Source of the DNA: Nitrospira sp. | Lineage (GTDB): Bacteria > Nitrospirota > Nitrospiria > Nitrospirales > Nitrospiraceae | Length of the DNA stretch: 64,000 nt | Direction of reading: 5' to 3' | Assembly (NCBI GenBank): GCA_016715825.1 | Contig: JADJXO010000003.1 | Span: 1 to 64,000 of the forward strand | Shown here: piece after piece, positions 34,390 through 43,118 of the stretch | Position numbering within the stretch: position 1 is the stretch's first letter | Layout: every line of letters starts with the position of its first letter | Notes under the pieces: model-generated | Databases searched by the model: none | Told to the model about the DNA's origin: nothing | Seen by the model: only the letters and a program-made list of their open reading frames with translations | Translations under genes and position numbers: made by a program

Positions 34390-35952
34390 ATGACGGAGTT
34401 GGAGATCTATGACACGACCTTGCGGGACGGCGCCCAGGCGGAAGACGTCAGTTTCTCGGCAGATGATAAGGTCTTGATCGCGCAGAAGCTGGACGAGTTG
34501 GGTGTCCATTTTATCGAGGGCGGGTGGCCGGGGGCGAACCCGAAGGACATTGAATTCTTCCGGATGATGAAGACCATCCCGCTGAAGCATGCGAACGTGA
34601 TCGCCTTTGGGTCGACCCGGAAGGCCAGCAACACGGTCCGTAAGGATCCGAATCTTCAAGGCCTACTCGCAGCTGAGACCGCGATCATCACGCTCTTTGG
34701 AAAGACCTGGTCGTTGCATGTGACCGACGCACTCGGTATCTCATTGGCCAAGAACTTGGAATTGATCGGCGATTCCGTTGCCTATCTGCGAAGCAAGGGG
34801 CGCCGGGTCTTCTACGACGCCGAACACTTCTTTGACGGCTATAAGACCAATCCTGATTATGCGATGACCACGATTCGAAAAGCGGTGGAGGCTGGGGCTG
34901 AGCGGGTGATCTTGTGTGATACGAACGGCGGGGCAATGCCATGGGAGATCCGTGAAATCTGCAGTGTGGTGCAACGCGACTGTCCGGTCCCGCTCGGCAT
35001 TCATGCCCATAACGATTGTGAAATGGCCGTAGCGAACTCACTGGTCGCAATTGAAACCGGTATCCGTCAAGTCCAGGGGACGATTAATGGGATTGGAGAA
35101 CGCTGCGGGAATGCCAACCTCTGTTCGATCATTCCCAATTTAGAATTGAAAATGAAACGCCGTGTTTTGAGCGATCGATTGAGCCATTTGAAAGATGTGG
35201 CCGGATACGTCACGGAGATCGCGAATCTGATGCCCAATACACACCAACCCTACGTTGGAGACTCGGCGTTTGCACACAAAGGGGGCGTCCACATTCATGC
35301 CGTGCTGAAAAATCCGGCGACCTATGAACATGTCGATCCGGCACGCGTCGGCAATCGACAGCGGATGCTGATCTCCGATTACGGAGGACGCAGCGGACTG
35401 CTGGATAAGATTGACGCCTATGGCATCAAACTGACGAAAGGCCACGCGAAGGTCAGTGAGCTGATCCATGCCTTGAAAGATCGAGAAAGCCAGGGCTATC
35501 AGTTCGAGGGGGCCGAAGGTTCATTTGAGCTCCTGATGCGCAAGGTCATGGGGAGTCATAAATCATCGTTTCAGCTCCTAGGTTTTCGTGTGATTGTCGA
35601 GAAAAAACAAGAAGATGGGCTACCTCTTTCAGAAGCCACTGTGATGGTGAAGGTTGGTGAGGTGGTCGAGCATACGGCAGCCGTCGGTGCAGGGCCGGTG
35701 AATGCGCTGGACCACGCCTTACGCAAGGCTCTGGAAAAATTCTATCCACAGCTACAAGAAGTCAAACTGCTTGATTATAAGGTGCGCGTCCTCGCAGCCA
35801 ATAAAGGGACGGAATCCAAGGTTCGGGTCCTGATTGAATCCGGGGATCACAAGGATAAATGGGGTACGGTTGGGGTATCGGAAAATATCATGGAGGCGAC
35901 ATGGCAGGCCCTGGCGGATAGTATCGAGTACAAGCTACTTGCCGCGGATTAG
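34390..35952 (+). CDS. cimA: (R)-citramalate synthase
   Basis: CimA joins pyruvate and acetyl-CoA to citramalate, starting a threonine-independent isoleucine route that continues through LeuCD. The 520-residue protein has the DRE-TIM motif IYDTTLRDGAQAEDVSFS (R12, D13), LGVHFIEGGWPGANPKD, ILCDTNGGAMPWEI, LGIHAHNDCEMAVANSL, GTINGIGERCGNANL and a C-terminal LeuA-type allosteric domain (about 395-515). Length and motifs fit the CimA-type group rather than LeuA. The frame also has an ATG at 34303 that adds an Arg/His/Pro-rich 29-residue leader. I prefer 34390 because relatives begin at this point and GGCGGA lies just upstream. Confidence 0.93.
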   Translation: MTELEIYDTTLRDGAQAEDVSFSADDKVLIAQKLDELGVHFIEGGWPGANPKDIEFFRMMKTIPLKHANVIAFGSTRKASNTVRKDPNLQGLLAAETAIITLFGKTWSLHVTDALGISLAKNLELIGDSVAYLRSKGRRVFYDAEHFFDGYKTNPDYAMTTIRKAVEAGAERVILCDTNGGAMPWEIREICSVVQRDCPVPLGIHAHNDCEMAVANSLVAIETGIRQVQGTINGIGERCGNANLCSIIPNLELKMKRRVLSDRLSHLKDVAGYVTEIANLMPNTHQPYVGDSAFAHKGGVHIHAVLKNPATYEHVDPARVGNRQRMLISDYGGRSGLLDKIDAYGIKLTKGHAKVSELIHALKDRESQGYQFEGAEGSFELLMRKVMGSHKSSFQLLGFRVIVEKKQEDGLPLSEATVMVKVGEVVEHTAAVGAGPVNALDHALRKALEKFYPQLQEVKLLDYKVRVLAANKGTESKVRVLIESGDHKDKWGTVGVSENIMEATWQALADSIEYKLLAAD

Positions 35953-35984
35953 CGTATTTTCGTAGGAGTTCTCCAAATTTATTC

Positions 35985-36013
35985 TTGACAGGCTTCATAA
36001 CCTCACGTAACTT
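35985..36013 (+). promoter_or_regulatory. Putative promoter of ihfA-merR
   Basis: A perfect TTGACA (35985-35990) is followed after 17 bp by TAACTT (36008-36013), about 80 bp before the ihfA start. The -10 box matches only at its first, second and last bases. Confidence 0.45.
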
Positions 36014-36094
36014 AAGCAAAACTCATCGCGACGGGAATCGATCTCATAAGCGGAGCAGCGCGGCGAGTTGTTACGGTCACGTTGGGGGGAGAGC

Positions 36095-36370
36095 ATGCGA
36101 AAGGCTGATATCGCTGAGGAAATCTTCAAGCAGGTCGGTATTTCAAAAAACGAGGCATCGGATATCGTGGAGTTTGTCTTGAATCTCCTCAAGTCTGTAT
36201 TGCAAAAGGGAGACTCGGTCAAAATCGCGGGATTTGGAAATTTTGTTGTACGCAGTAAGGGTGCCCGTAAAGGACGAAATCCTCGAACTGGAGAAGAAAT
36301 TGGGATTACCCCCCGACGCGTCGTCACGTTTCGACCAAGCCAAGTGTTCAAGAAGTACGTCAATTCGTAA
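36095..36370 (+). CDS. ihfA: Integration host factor alpha / HU-family DNA-bending protein
   Basis: A 91-residue HU/IHF-family protein that bends DNA as a dimer. It begins MRKADIAEEIFKQVGISKNEASDIVEFVL and has the beta-arm core SVKIAGFGNFVVRSKGARKGRNPRTGEEIGITPRRVV, where RNPRTGE is the minor-groove-intercalating tip. IHF-alpha is favoured over HU because a MerR-type gene follows, an arrangement common for ihfA. The ATG at 36095 has GGGGGGAGAG upstream; an earlier frame start at 36068 would put that site inside the gene. Confidence 0.9.
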   Translation: MRKADIAEEIFKQVGISKNEASDIVEFVLNLLKSVLQKGDSVKIAGFGNFVVRSKGARKGRNPRTGEEIGITPRRVVTFRPSQVFKKYVNS

Positions 36371-36400
36371 GGCTACTTCATCCACATCGTCGACGGCACC

Positions 36401-36760
36401 GTGAGGCCGGTCATGGGAACTGAGCCCAGGCTGGGGAGCAAGGTTTTCTATAAAATTGGTGAGGTGAGTCACCTAACGAAGCTTCCCGCGTACGTGCTCC
36501 GCTTTTGGGAATCGCAATTCACCTTTTTAAAACCAAAAAAGAGTCGAGGGAATCAGCGCCTCTATATCCAACGCGACGTGGAAACCGTCCTAGAAATCAA
36601 GCGGATGCTCTATGAAGAAGGACATACGATCGAAGGGGTGAAACGATACTGGGTTCGTCGCAGGAGGATTAACTCACGCAAACTGCGCCCGAGGGAAATC
36701 GCAAAAAAGGTGATGGGAGACCTTCGAATTATTCTCAAGATCCTCGACTCGCACGCATGA
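36401..36760 (+). CDS. MerR-family transcriptional regulator
   Basis: A 119-residue DNA-binding protein with one winged-helix MerR domain (about 16-85): YKIGEVSHLTKLPAYVLRFWESQF, the wing sequence RGNQRLYIQRDVETVLEIKRML, then EEGHTIEGVKRYW. The C-terminal part is a basic helix with no cysteine effector site, so it does not look like a metal or redox sensor. The short ihfA-merR pairing is widespread and the target is usually unknown. The start is GTG at 36401 or ATG at 36413. Confidence 0.9.
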   Translation: MRPVMGTEPRLGSKVFYKIGEVSHLTKLPAYVLRFWESQFTFLKPKKSRGNQRLYIQRDVETVLEIKRMLYEEGHTIEGVKRYWVRRRRINSRKLRPREIAKKVMGDLRIILKILDSHA

Positions 36761-36837
36761 GTATAGCAAGGACATTTCATCGAGAACGATTCACAGGCAG
36801 GTGATAAAACAGCAGCTCGATTGAGCTTCGGATATGT

Positions 36838-36914
36838 CGGGGCGTAGCGCAGCCCGGTAGCGCACTCGCTTGGGGTGCGAGTGGTCGTGGGTTCAAATCC
36901 CGCCGCCCCGACCA
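36838..36914 (+). tRNA. tRNA-Pro(GGG)
   Basis: A 77-nt cloverleaf with the acceptor stem CGGGGCG/CGCCCCG and genomically encoded CCA at 36912-36914. The anticodon arm is CTCGC-TTGGGGT-GCGAG and the anticodon is GGG. The T arm has GTTCAAAT. The D arm reads GCGCAGCCCGGTAGCGC. A terminator follows at 36979. Confidence 0.97.
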
Positions 36915-36978
36915 GTTTCCAGTGTCGCAGACGTCCGGACCTTCACCGATGATCGTAACGAAATGAGTGCCGATCCCC

Positions 36979-37002
36979 GAGCTGCTGCAGGCAGCTCTTT
37001 TT
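36979..37002 (+). terminator. Rho-independent terminator after tRNA-Pro
   Basis: GAGCTGC, the loop TGCAG, then GCAGCTC are followed by TTTTT. It ends 15 bp before the surE ATG, so surE must be transcribed either by readthrough or from a promoter within the tRNA leader region. Confidence 0.88.
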
Positions 37003-37016
37003 GTTGAACCTCCATC

Positions 37017-37829
37017 ATGCGCATTCTTGTCACCAACGACGATGGGATTCACTCGCCAGGAATCCTGGCCCTCGCAAAAGGATTGGCTAAAATTGGCGAT
37101 GTCTGGGTGATCGCCCCAGATCGTGAGCGCACGGCCGTAGCCCATGCTGTGACCTTGCACAAACCACTGAGAGTTCAGGAGGTTAAGCCACGATTCTTTG
37201 CAGTCAATGGGACCCCAGTGGATTGCGTGAATTTGGCGTTGCTGAAGATTATGCCCAAAGCACCGGATCTCGTAGTCTCCGGGATCAATAAGGGGGTCAA
37301 TCTCGGCGATGATGTGATGTATTCAGGCACTGTTTCGGCAGCCATGGAGGGAGCCATCCTCGGTGTCCCATCCATCGCGGTGTCTCAAGAAGGGACAGAT
37401 AGATTTCACTTTGATGTGGGTGTCATTTTTGCTGTACGGGTCGCACGGTTGGTGCTGGCCAGCGGACTGCCCGACGAGACCCTATTGAATGTGAATATTC
37501 CTGATCGCCCACGGTCAGGCATCAAAGGTGTGCGAGTCACCTGTCTGAGCCGAAGGCGGTTCCACAATCCAATTATCGAAAAGCTTGATCCTCACGGTCG
37601 AAAATACTATTGGATTGCCGGAAAACGCGTCTCATGGAGCCGCAGTAAAAATGCGGACCACGAGGCCATCGAAGATGGATGTATTTCCATTACACCGATC
37701 CGTCTGGACAGTACGCATTATGAGATCCTCGATCAGTTTCGCCCGTGGGAGGCGATGGTGAAGCAGGGCGTTCGAAAATCAGCCATCATGCGGTCACTAC
37801 GTGTTGGCGCGGAGGGGTTAAAGACATGA
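37017..37829 (+). CDS. surE: 5'/3'-nucleotidase SurE
   Basis: SurE is a metal-dependent nucleoside monophosphate phosphatase linked to stress survival. The 270 residues contain the metal-binding start MRILVTNDDGIHSPG (D8, D9), WVIAPDRERTA, NGTPVDCVNLAL and SGINKGVNLGDDVMYSGTVSAAMEG. The C-terminal part (about 200-270) ends in the DQFRPWEAM segment. Its stop overlaps the start of the DedA gene (ATGA), so the two are co-translated. Confidence 0.96.
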   Translation: MRILVTNDDGIHSPGILALAKGLAKIGDVWVIAPDRERTAVAHAVTLHKPLRVQEVKPRFFAVNGTPVDCVNLALLKIMPKAPDLVVSGINKGVNLGDDVMYSGTVSAAMEGAILGVPSIAVSQEGTDRFHFDVGVIFAVRVARLVLASGLPDETLLNVNIPDRPRSGIKGVRVTCLSRRRFHNPIIEKLDPHGRKYYWIAGKRVSWSRSKNADHEAIEDGCISITPIRLDSTHYEILDQFRPWEAMVKQGVRKSAIMRSLRVGAEGLKT

Positions 37830-38467
37830 TCGGCGAACTCATCGAAACCATCATTGGCGAACTCAGCCGTTTCGTGATCGCCGTCATCTCACGATTCGGC
37901 TACGGCGGTATTCTGTTCACGATGGCCGTTGAGAGCGCCTGTATCCCGCTACCGAGCGAAATCATCATGCCGTTTTCCGGCTATCTCGTGACGACCGGAG
38001 AGTTCACCATGCTGGGGGTGACGCTGGCCGGTGCCGTTGGGAATGTGCTGGGCTCCATTGTCGCGTACTATGCGGGTGTCTGGGGAGGACGACCCTTTGC
38101 GGAGCGCTATGGACCGTACTTCTTAGTGTCACGGCATGATCTGGATGTAGCTGATCGCTGGTTCGCCAAATATGGAGAGGCGGCGGTGTTTTTTGGAAGG
38201 ATGCTGCCGGTCGTGCGGACGTTTATCTCACTCCCGGCCGGCATTGCGAGGATGAATTTCCCGCGCTTCGTCCTGTTTACGTTTGTCGGGGCCTTGCCCT
38301 GGTGCTATCTCCTGGCATACATCGGCCTTCGGATGGGAGAAGAATGGGAACACCTCCGTGATTACTTTCATCAATTTGACATCCTCATCGGGCTCGTCCT
38401 GGCTGTAGGCATTGGGTATTTCCTGTGGTCACATTGGCCCAAACGCAGAACGAGCGCAGAGCCGTAA
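37826..38467 (+). CDS. DedA-family membrane protein
   Basis: A 213-residue inner-membrane protein of the DedA/SNARE-associated family, whose better-studied members move undecaprenyl phosphate or phosphatidylethanolamine across the membrane. Signatures are MAVESACIPLPSEIIMPFSGYL, the glycine-rich VTLAGAVGNVLGSIVAYYAGVWGGR and the FFGRMLPVVRTFISLPAGIARM motif with its conserved arginines. Four or more helices are visible. The ATG at 37826 overlaps the surE stop and has GGAGGGG upstream. The transported lipid is not predictable from the sequence. Confidence 0.92.
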   Translation: MIGELIETIIGELSRFVIAVISRFGYGGILFTMAVESACIPLPSEIIMPFSGYLVTTGEFTMLGVTLAGAVGNVLGSIVAYYAGVWGGRPFAERYGPYFLVSRHDLDVADRWFAKYGEAAVFFGRMLPVVRTFISLPAGIARMNFPRFVLFTFVGALPWCYLLAYIGLRMGEEWEHLRDYFHQFDILIGLVLAVGIGYFLWSHWPKRRTSAEP

Positions 38468-38472
38468 GTCTT

Positions 38473-39942
38473 ATGCTCAAACTGTTCAATACGATGAGCG
38501 GGCGGCAAGAAGTGTTCGAGCCGATGGAACCGAAACACGTGCGCATGTATGTCTGCGGTGTCACGGTCTACGACTATTGCCACATCGGCCATGCCCGTAG
38601 TGCACTGGTCTTCGACGTGCTCAGGCGCTACTTGGAATACAGTGGTTACAGTGTCACCTTTGTGAAGAACTTCACGGATGTGGATGACAAGATCATCAAG
38701 AGGGCCAATGAACAGGGCGTTACCTGTGAGACGGTGACGCAGAAGTTCATCCAAGCCTATCATGACGACATGGCAAAGCTTGGTGTGCGCCCAGCCTCAA
38801 TCGAACCCAAGGCGACGGAACACATGGAGGAGATCATCGAACTGACCGGGACTTTGCTCCGCAAAGGGTTGGCGTACCAAGTCGAAGGCGACGTGTATTT
38901 TGACGTGGCCCAATATCCAGCCTACGGCGCTCTCTCCAAACGCAAGCTTGAAGATCTGCAAGCCGGGGCCCGGGTTGAAGTCGATGAGCGAAAGCGCCAT
39001 CCGATGGATTTTGCCCTCTGGAAAAAAAGCAAGCCCGGAGAACCGGCGTGGGAGAGCCCTTGGGGACCAGGCCGTCCTGGCTGGCATATTGAGTGTTCAG
39101 CCATGTCGATCCGGCATCTCGGTGAAACCTTTGATATTCACGGTGGCGGGATGGATCTGATCTTTCCTCACCATGAGAATGAAATCGCTCAGTCGTGCGG
39201 TGCGACTGGCCAGCACTTTGCCAAATATTGGGTGCATAACGGATTTGTCCAGATCAATAAGGAGAAGATGTCGAAGTCGCTCGGCAACTTCTTTACCATC
39301 CGTGAGATCTTTGAGAAATCAGAATGGTCGGAAGCGATTACTGGTGAAATCCTCCGCTACTTTCTTCTGTCCACTCACTACCATGGGCCGTTGGATTTCT
39401 CAGACCAAGCTCTGAAAGAGGCCAAAAACGCTCTGAATGGTTTCTATGATTTATTCGCTCGCCTGGAAGAGACTGGGACAGGGGCACAAGAGGCCGAGGA
39501 AAGCCTCCGCGCTTCGGTTGGCTTGACGCAAGACATGTTCATGAAGGGCATGGGTGATAATCTGAATACACCCATGGCATTAGCGGAGTTCCAGCAATTG
39601 AAGAACCAAGTCAACAAATTGTTGGGGCAGGGTCTTTCAACGGAAGCAAGGAAGATTGCAAGACAAGCGTTTCGGTCGCTGGGAAACTGCCTGGGATTGT
39701 TTCAACTAGACCATTGGCAGTTTACTCCTTCAGTTTCAGATTCTCAGCCGATCAAGATCCATGAAACCGCCACAGTTCAATCTGTCCCCACAGAGACAAT
39801 TATTAAGGGAATGCTGGAAGAGCGAAAAGAAGCCCGTAGTCAGAAAAACTTCAAACGGGCTGACGAGATCAGAAACTCGCTCGCAGCTCAGGGCATCATA
39901 ATCGAGGATAAGCCCGATGGCACCAGCCGGTGGAAACGGTAG
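38473..39942 (+). CDS. cysS: Cysteinyl-tRNA synthetase
   Basis: CysRS charges tRNA-Cys. The 489-residue class I synthetase starts MLKLFNTMSGRQEVFEP and has the zinc cysteine C28 in YVCGVTVYD, HIGH at 37-40, TDVDDKIIKRANEQG, GRPGWHIECSAMS, HGGGMDLIFPHHENEIAQS and KMSKSLGNF. The DALR-type tail contains RADEIRNSLAAQGI. The start at 38473, 5 bp after the DedA gene, is preferred to the frame opening at 38425. It overlaps rlmB by 26 bp. Confidence 0.97.
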   Translation: MLKLFNTMSGRQEVFEPMEPKHVRMYVCGVTVYDYCHIGHARSALVFDVLRRYLEYSGYSVTFVKNFTDVDDKIIKRANEQGVTCETVTQKFIQAYHDDMAKLGVRPASIEPKATEHMEEIIELTGTLLRKGLAYQVEGDVYFDVAQYPAYGALSKRKLEDLQAGARVEVDERKRHPMDFALWKKSKPGEPAWESPWGPGRPGWHIECSAMSIRHLGETFDIHGGGMDLIFPHHENEIAQSCGATGQHFAKYWVHNGFVQINKEKMSKSLGNFFTIREIFEKSEWSEAITGEILRYFLLSTHYHGPLDFSDQALKEAKNALNGFYDLFARLEETGTGAQEAEESLRASVGLTQDMFMKGMGDNLNTPMALAEFQQLKNQVNKLLGQGLSTEARKIARQAFRSLGNCLGLFQLDHWQFTPSVSDSQPIKIHETATVQSVPTETIIKGMLEERKEARSQKNFKRADEIRNSLAAQGIIIEDKPDGTSRWKR

Positions 39943-40690
39943 TCCACAAGAGATCCTCTACGGTCTCCATGCCGTCCGGGAAGCACTGAAAGCTGAAAAC
40001 CGCCCATTGCAGCGAGTGTTGGTTCTTCGGACCGATAAGCAGTACACAGATGTGGTGCAACTCGCTCGAGCACGCCAAATTCCCATTCATGTTCAACCTC
40101 TTGCCTCCTTCGACCGGCTGGTGCCCAACGGCAGGCACCAAGGCGTGGTTGCCGTTGCCTCAGTAAAGGCCTATCAGACGGAGGATTCGATTCTTGCTGG
40201 AGCTGCTCACCGGCATGAACCTCCGCTGCTTGTCATTCTTGATGGGGTGGAAGACCCTCACAACCTTGGCGCTGTACTTCGGACGGCAGAAGGTGCGGGC
40301 GTCCATGGAGTGTTTATCCCGGAACGCAGGGCTGTCGGTCTGACATCCGCCGTCGCAAAAGCGTCAGCCGGGGCGATCGATCACATTCCCGTAGCGCGTG
40401 TCACCAACATGAGCAGATCGATCGAATCGTTGAAGGCCGCCGGTGTTTGGATCTACGGTGTCACCCCGTCGGCCGATAAGGTCTTTACCGAGATCGACCT
40501 GCGAGGGCCGGTTGGGCTAGTGCTAGGCGGAGAGGGGACGGGCATCAGACCAGGCGTGTTACAGCATTGCGATGACTGCATTCGCATTCCGCTGAGAGGG
40601 CGAGTTGAATCGCTGAATGTGTCGGCGGCTGCCGCGATTGTCCTCTTCGAAGCCGTTCGTCAACGAGCTCAGCAGAATCACCGGCCATGA
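39917..40690 (+). CDS. rlmB: 23S rRNA (guanosine-2'-O-)-methyltransferase RlmB
   Basis: A 257-residue SpoU-family 2'-O-methyltransferase. An N-terminal substrate-binding domain (YGLHAVREALKAENRPLQRVLV) is followed by the knotted SPOUT domain. Its motifs are DGVEDPHNLGAVLRTAEGAGV, GLVLGGEGTGIRPGV and PLRGRVESLNVSAAAAIVLFE. The cysS-rlmB order is common in bacteria. It overlaps cysS by 26 bp and converges on the LuxR-type gene with a single base between. Confidence 0.93.
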   Translation: MAPAGGNGSPQEILYGLHAVREALKAENRPLQRVLVLRTDKQYTDVVQLARARQIPIHVQPLASFDRLVPNGRHQGVVAVASVKAYQTEDSILAGAAHRHEPPLLVILDGVEDPHNLGAVLRTAEGAGVHGVFIPERRAVGLTSAVAKASAGAIDHIPVARVTNMSRSIESLKAAGVWIYGVTPSADKVFTEIDLRGPVGLVLGGEGTGIRPGVLQHCDDCIRIPLRGRVESLNVSAAAAIVLFEAVRQRAQQNHRP

Positions 40691-40691
40691 C

Positions 40692-40970
40692 TCATCGGAT
40701 TCTTAGCGACCCACCTTGGATAGCGGTCTTCAGCAGCTGAGCGGTATTCGAGACCCGCATCTTCTTCATCATATTGGCCCGGTGGGCCTCGACGGTTTTC
40801 ACGCTGATCTTCAGCCGGTTGCCGATTTCCTTGTTCTTAAATCCAGCCCAGATCAATTCCAGGATCTCTTGTTCCCGTGACGTAAGCGACTCCGGACGTC
40901 TTGGGCGCGGAGGAGGCTCGAGGTTCACAAGGGATTTCCGAGGTCGTGGCTTGACACTCCCTTTAGCCAT
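40692..40970 (-). CDS. Small LuxR-type HTH regulator
   Basis: A 92-residue protein consisting of a basic, proline-rich N-terminus (1-27) and one GerE/LuxR helix-turn-helix (about 28-88): LTSREQEILELIWAGFKNKEIGNRLKISVKTVEAHRANMMKKM. No receiver or ligand domain is attached, so any input must come from a partner. It is transcribed away from the prepilin peptidase gene across a 158-bp gap, a position that allows but does not prove control of the pilus genes. Confidence 0.9.
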   Translation of the reverse strand: MAKGSVKPRPRKSLVNLEPPPRPRRPESLTSREQEILELIWAGFKNKEIGNRLKISVKTVEAHRANMMKKMRVSNTAQLLKTAIQGGSLRIR

Positions 40971-41128
40971 GATGACAAGTTCTCCTTTGATCGGAATAGG
41001 TTTCAGGTATACTCGACGTGATCGTCGAACCGATCACGCGAGCATTATGGAACGATTAAGGAAGAATGTAAATTCGGGTAGTTTGGCCCTAGTAGGGTTC
41101 CTGGGTAAGGGATGCACTCTGAGCAATT

Positions 41129-41917
41129 ATGCATGAGAGCCAGTCACTAATCTCGGTCTATTTCGTGGCTGGTCTTTTGGGGGCACTCGTCGGGAGCTTT
41201 CTGAATGTCTGTATTTACCGATTGCCTCGACACGAATCCATCGCATGGCCAGGGTCCCATTGCCCAGCCTGTTCCTACTCTATTGCGTGGTATGACAACA
41301 TCCCGGTCCTCAGCTACGTGCGACTCAGGGGGCGTTGCCGGCACTGCGCGGTTGGCATTCCGTACCGCTATCCCTTGGTGGAGACGCTGAATGCCCTGGG
41401 CTATGTCGGGATCGTCTGGTTTTTTGGGATGACCTGGTCGGCAGCTGTGTACGGGATATTGTTTTCGGCTCTTCTGGTTGTCGCCGGAACGGATCTATCG
41501 CATAAGATCATTCCCAATGCCATCACCTTCCCTGGGATTGTGGTTGGGCTCCTCAGCGCCGCGACGGTTCTCCCCCTTGGATTCTTTGAGGGTTTACTGG
41601 GTATGCTCGTAGGCGGAGGTCTCCTATGGCTCCTAGCCTGGGCGAGTCCGTACCTTTTCGGCAAAGAAGGGATGGGTGGAGGAGACATCAAGCTCCTCGC
41701 AATGATCGGAGCCTTTCTTGGGTGGAAGCCAGCACTGATGACTATCATGGTTGGTTCCTTCCTTGGGTCCCTGGTTGGAGTAGGTCTTATCGTAACTAAA
41801 GTGATACGGCGGGAAGACTATATTCCCTTCGGTCCCTTTCTCGTCTGTGGGGCGCTGGTCTCCTTGTTCTTTGGTCAATCTCTCCTCGGTTGGTATCAAG
41901 GCTTATTGGCTGGATAA
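41129..41917 (+). CDS. pilD: Prepilin peptidase / N-methyltransferase
   Basis: PilD cleaves the leader of type IV prepilins and methylates the new N-terminus. The 262-residue membrane protein has the cytoplasmic zinc-type cysteines C45, C48, C70 and C73 (HCPACSYSIAWYDNIPVLSY and RGRCRHC). The aspartyl protease residues are D122 (TDLSHKIIPN) and D186 (GMGGGDIKLL). About seven hydrophobic helices are present. It opens the pilus region but is separated from the first minor-pilin gene by 287 bp that contain no gene and only a weak sigma-54-like site near 42145. Confidence 0.96.
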   Translation: MHESQSLISVYFVAGLLGALVGSFLNVCIYRLPRHESIAWPGSHCPACSYSIAWYDNIPVLSYVRLRGRCRHCAVGIPYRYPLVETLNALGYVGIVWFFGMTWSAAVYGILFSALLVVAGTDLSHKIIPNAITFPGIVVGLLSAATVLPLGFFEGLLGMLVGGGLLWLLAWASPYLFGKEGMGGGDIKLLAMIGAFLGWKPALMTIMVGSFLGSLVGVGLIVTKVIRREDYIPFGPFLVCGALVSLFFGQSLLGWYQGLLAG

Positions 41918-42204
41918 TGGCTCCCATGGCTGATTCACAGCTAGTTAGGTGTATCTCTTTCGATAAGCACTGTATCTAATCGTGCATGAAATAACTCCGA
42001 CGTCATCCCCTCCTTCAATCGGCCGCTTCACCTTCGCTTAAAGCACAGCCACATACCTGAAGCCCTAATAAATCCATGCCTTATGGGATCCTGTGTTCCT
42101 TGGAATAGCTCCGTCCAGTACTCACGGATAGCCGCTAGAAGAGCGGCACGCATTTTGACATACAGCCATATCAAATGAGTAGGGTGTGGGACATAGGGGA
42201 AAGT

Positions 42205-42636
42205 ATGAAGCAGGAAGGAAAATCATTAGCTGAACTCATGGTGGTCGCGGGGATACTTGCCATGGTCTCTCTTCTGGCACTTCCCAACTACCTTGGGCTC
42301 AATTCACGAACCCAACTCCGGTGTGTCACGGAAGACATAGCCTCCGACCTGCGTCTCGCGAGGCAGCTCGCTTTAACCAATCGAGAGCGAGTTCGAATTG
42401 TCATTGACGCAGCAGACCAGCGGCTGGTCACACAGTTCGTCAACCAGGATAGCACTCACCACGCGTATCACTATGGGGGGAAGGGGCTCATCATTGAAGA
42501 ACCGAGTGCAGGGTGGGACATTCTTTTCCATCCCAGCGGTCGCTCAGCTACAGCAACGACAATCCAGCTTCGGAATAGGGAGGGCCAGACCCAAACACTC
42601 ACGGTGAGTATTACCGGTCGGGTATTGATCTTATGA
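42205..42636 (+). CDS. GspH/FimT-type minor pilin, cassette 1
   Basis: A 143-residue type IV pilin-like protein with a very short leader, MKQEG, cut before K6; the glutamate that becomes residue +5 of the mature protein is E10 (KSLAELMVVAGILAMVSLL). The globular part fits GspH/FimT: LRLARQLALTNRERVRIVI, GWDILFHPSGRS and a final VSITGRVLIL. The ATG at 42205 follows AGGGGAAAG; a longer frame from 42175 would spoil the leader. Its stop overlaps the next gene by 4 bp. It is the first of four co-directional minor-pilin genes. Confidence 0.88.
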   Translation: MKQEGKSLAELMVVAGILAMVSLLALPNYLGLNSRTQLRCVTEDIASDLRLARQLALTNRERVRIVIDAADQRLVTQFVNQDSTHHAYHYGGKGLIIEEPSAGWDILFHPSGRSATATTIQLRNREGQTQTLTVSITGRVLIL

Positions 42637-43118
42637 GCAGTCATCTTCAATGCGACGGTTTCAGCCTGATCGAAGTCATGGTGGCGATGATGATCTCGGG
42701 AATTGCGTTGCTGGGGACACTGGGTGCGGTAGAGATCACGTCAAGATACGTGCAGCAGGGTGGTCTCAGCAGCAAGGCGCTAGAGTTTGCACAAGGGAAA
42801 CTCGAAGCGAAGCGTTCCATGCGATGGTCATCCCTTCTCGAGGATGATCTGGATCATGACGGCATAATTGATGCCATCATGGTGGACGACGGTCAAGGGG
42901 CTGATATCAACGCCGGGGACGGGATCTATACGGCTAGCTACGAACGCGATGGCATCACACTGGTCTGGACCATTGAAATTGATCATGAGAGGTCGCTACA
43001 CACCTCGGGGATTATCGTCATCCGAGCGGTGGCTTCTTACTCCGACCGAAGAGGCCAACGACGAGAGGTTCAAGTGGCGACCCTCCGAGCGAATCCGAAT
43101 TATGTGGGGCTGCGATGA
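42633..43118 (+). CDS. PilV-like minor pilin with EF-hand-like loop, cassette 1
   Basis: A 161-residue pilin-like protein: leader through G9, then FSLIEVMVAMMISGIALLG with E14 as mature +5. The globular part contains DLDHDGIID (72-80), which matches the DxDxDGxxD calcium loop, and a second acidic stretch DDGQGADINAGDGIY (85-99). A calcium-stabilised fold is inferred from these. It overlaps both neighbours by 4 bp, so the cassette is tightly coupled. Confidence 0.85.
   Translation: MSSHLQCDGFSLIEVMVAMMISGIALLGTLGAVEITSRYVQQGGLSSKALEFAQGKLEAKRSMRWSSLLEDDLDHDGIIDAIMVDDGQGADINAGDGIYTASYERDGITLVWTIEIDHERSLHTSGIIVIRAVASYSDRRGQRREVQVATLRANPNYVGLR

Noticed and set aside
42145..42158. Sigma-54-like site before pilin cassette 1
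   Set aside because: GG and a ten-base spacer are present but the -12 element is GA, not GC, and the rest matches poorly.
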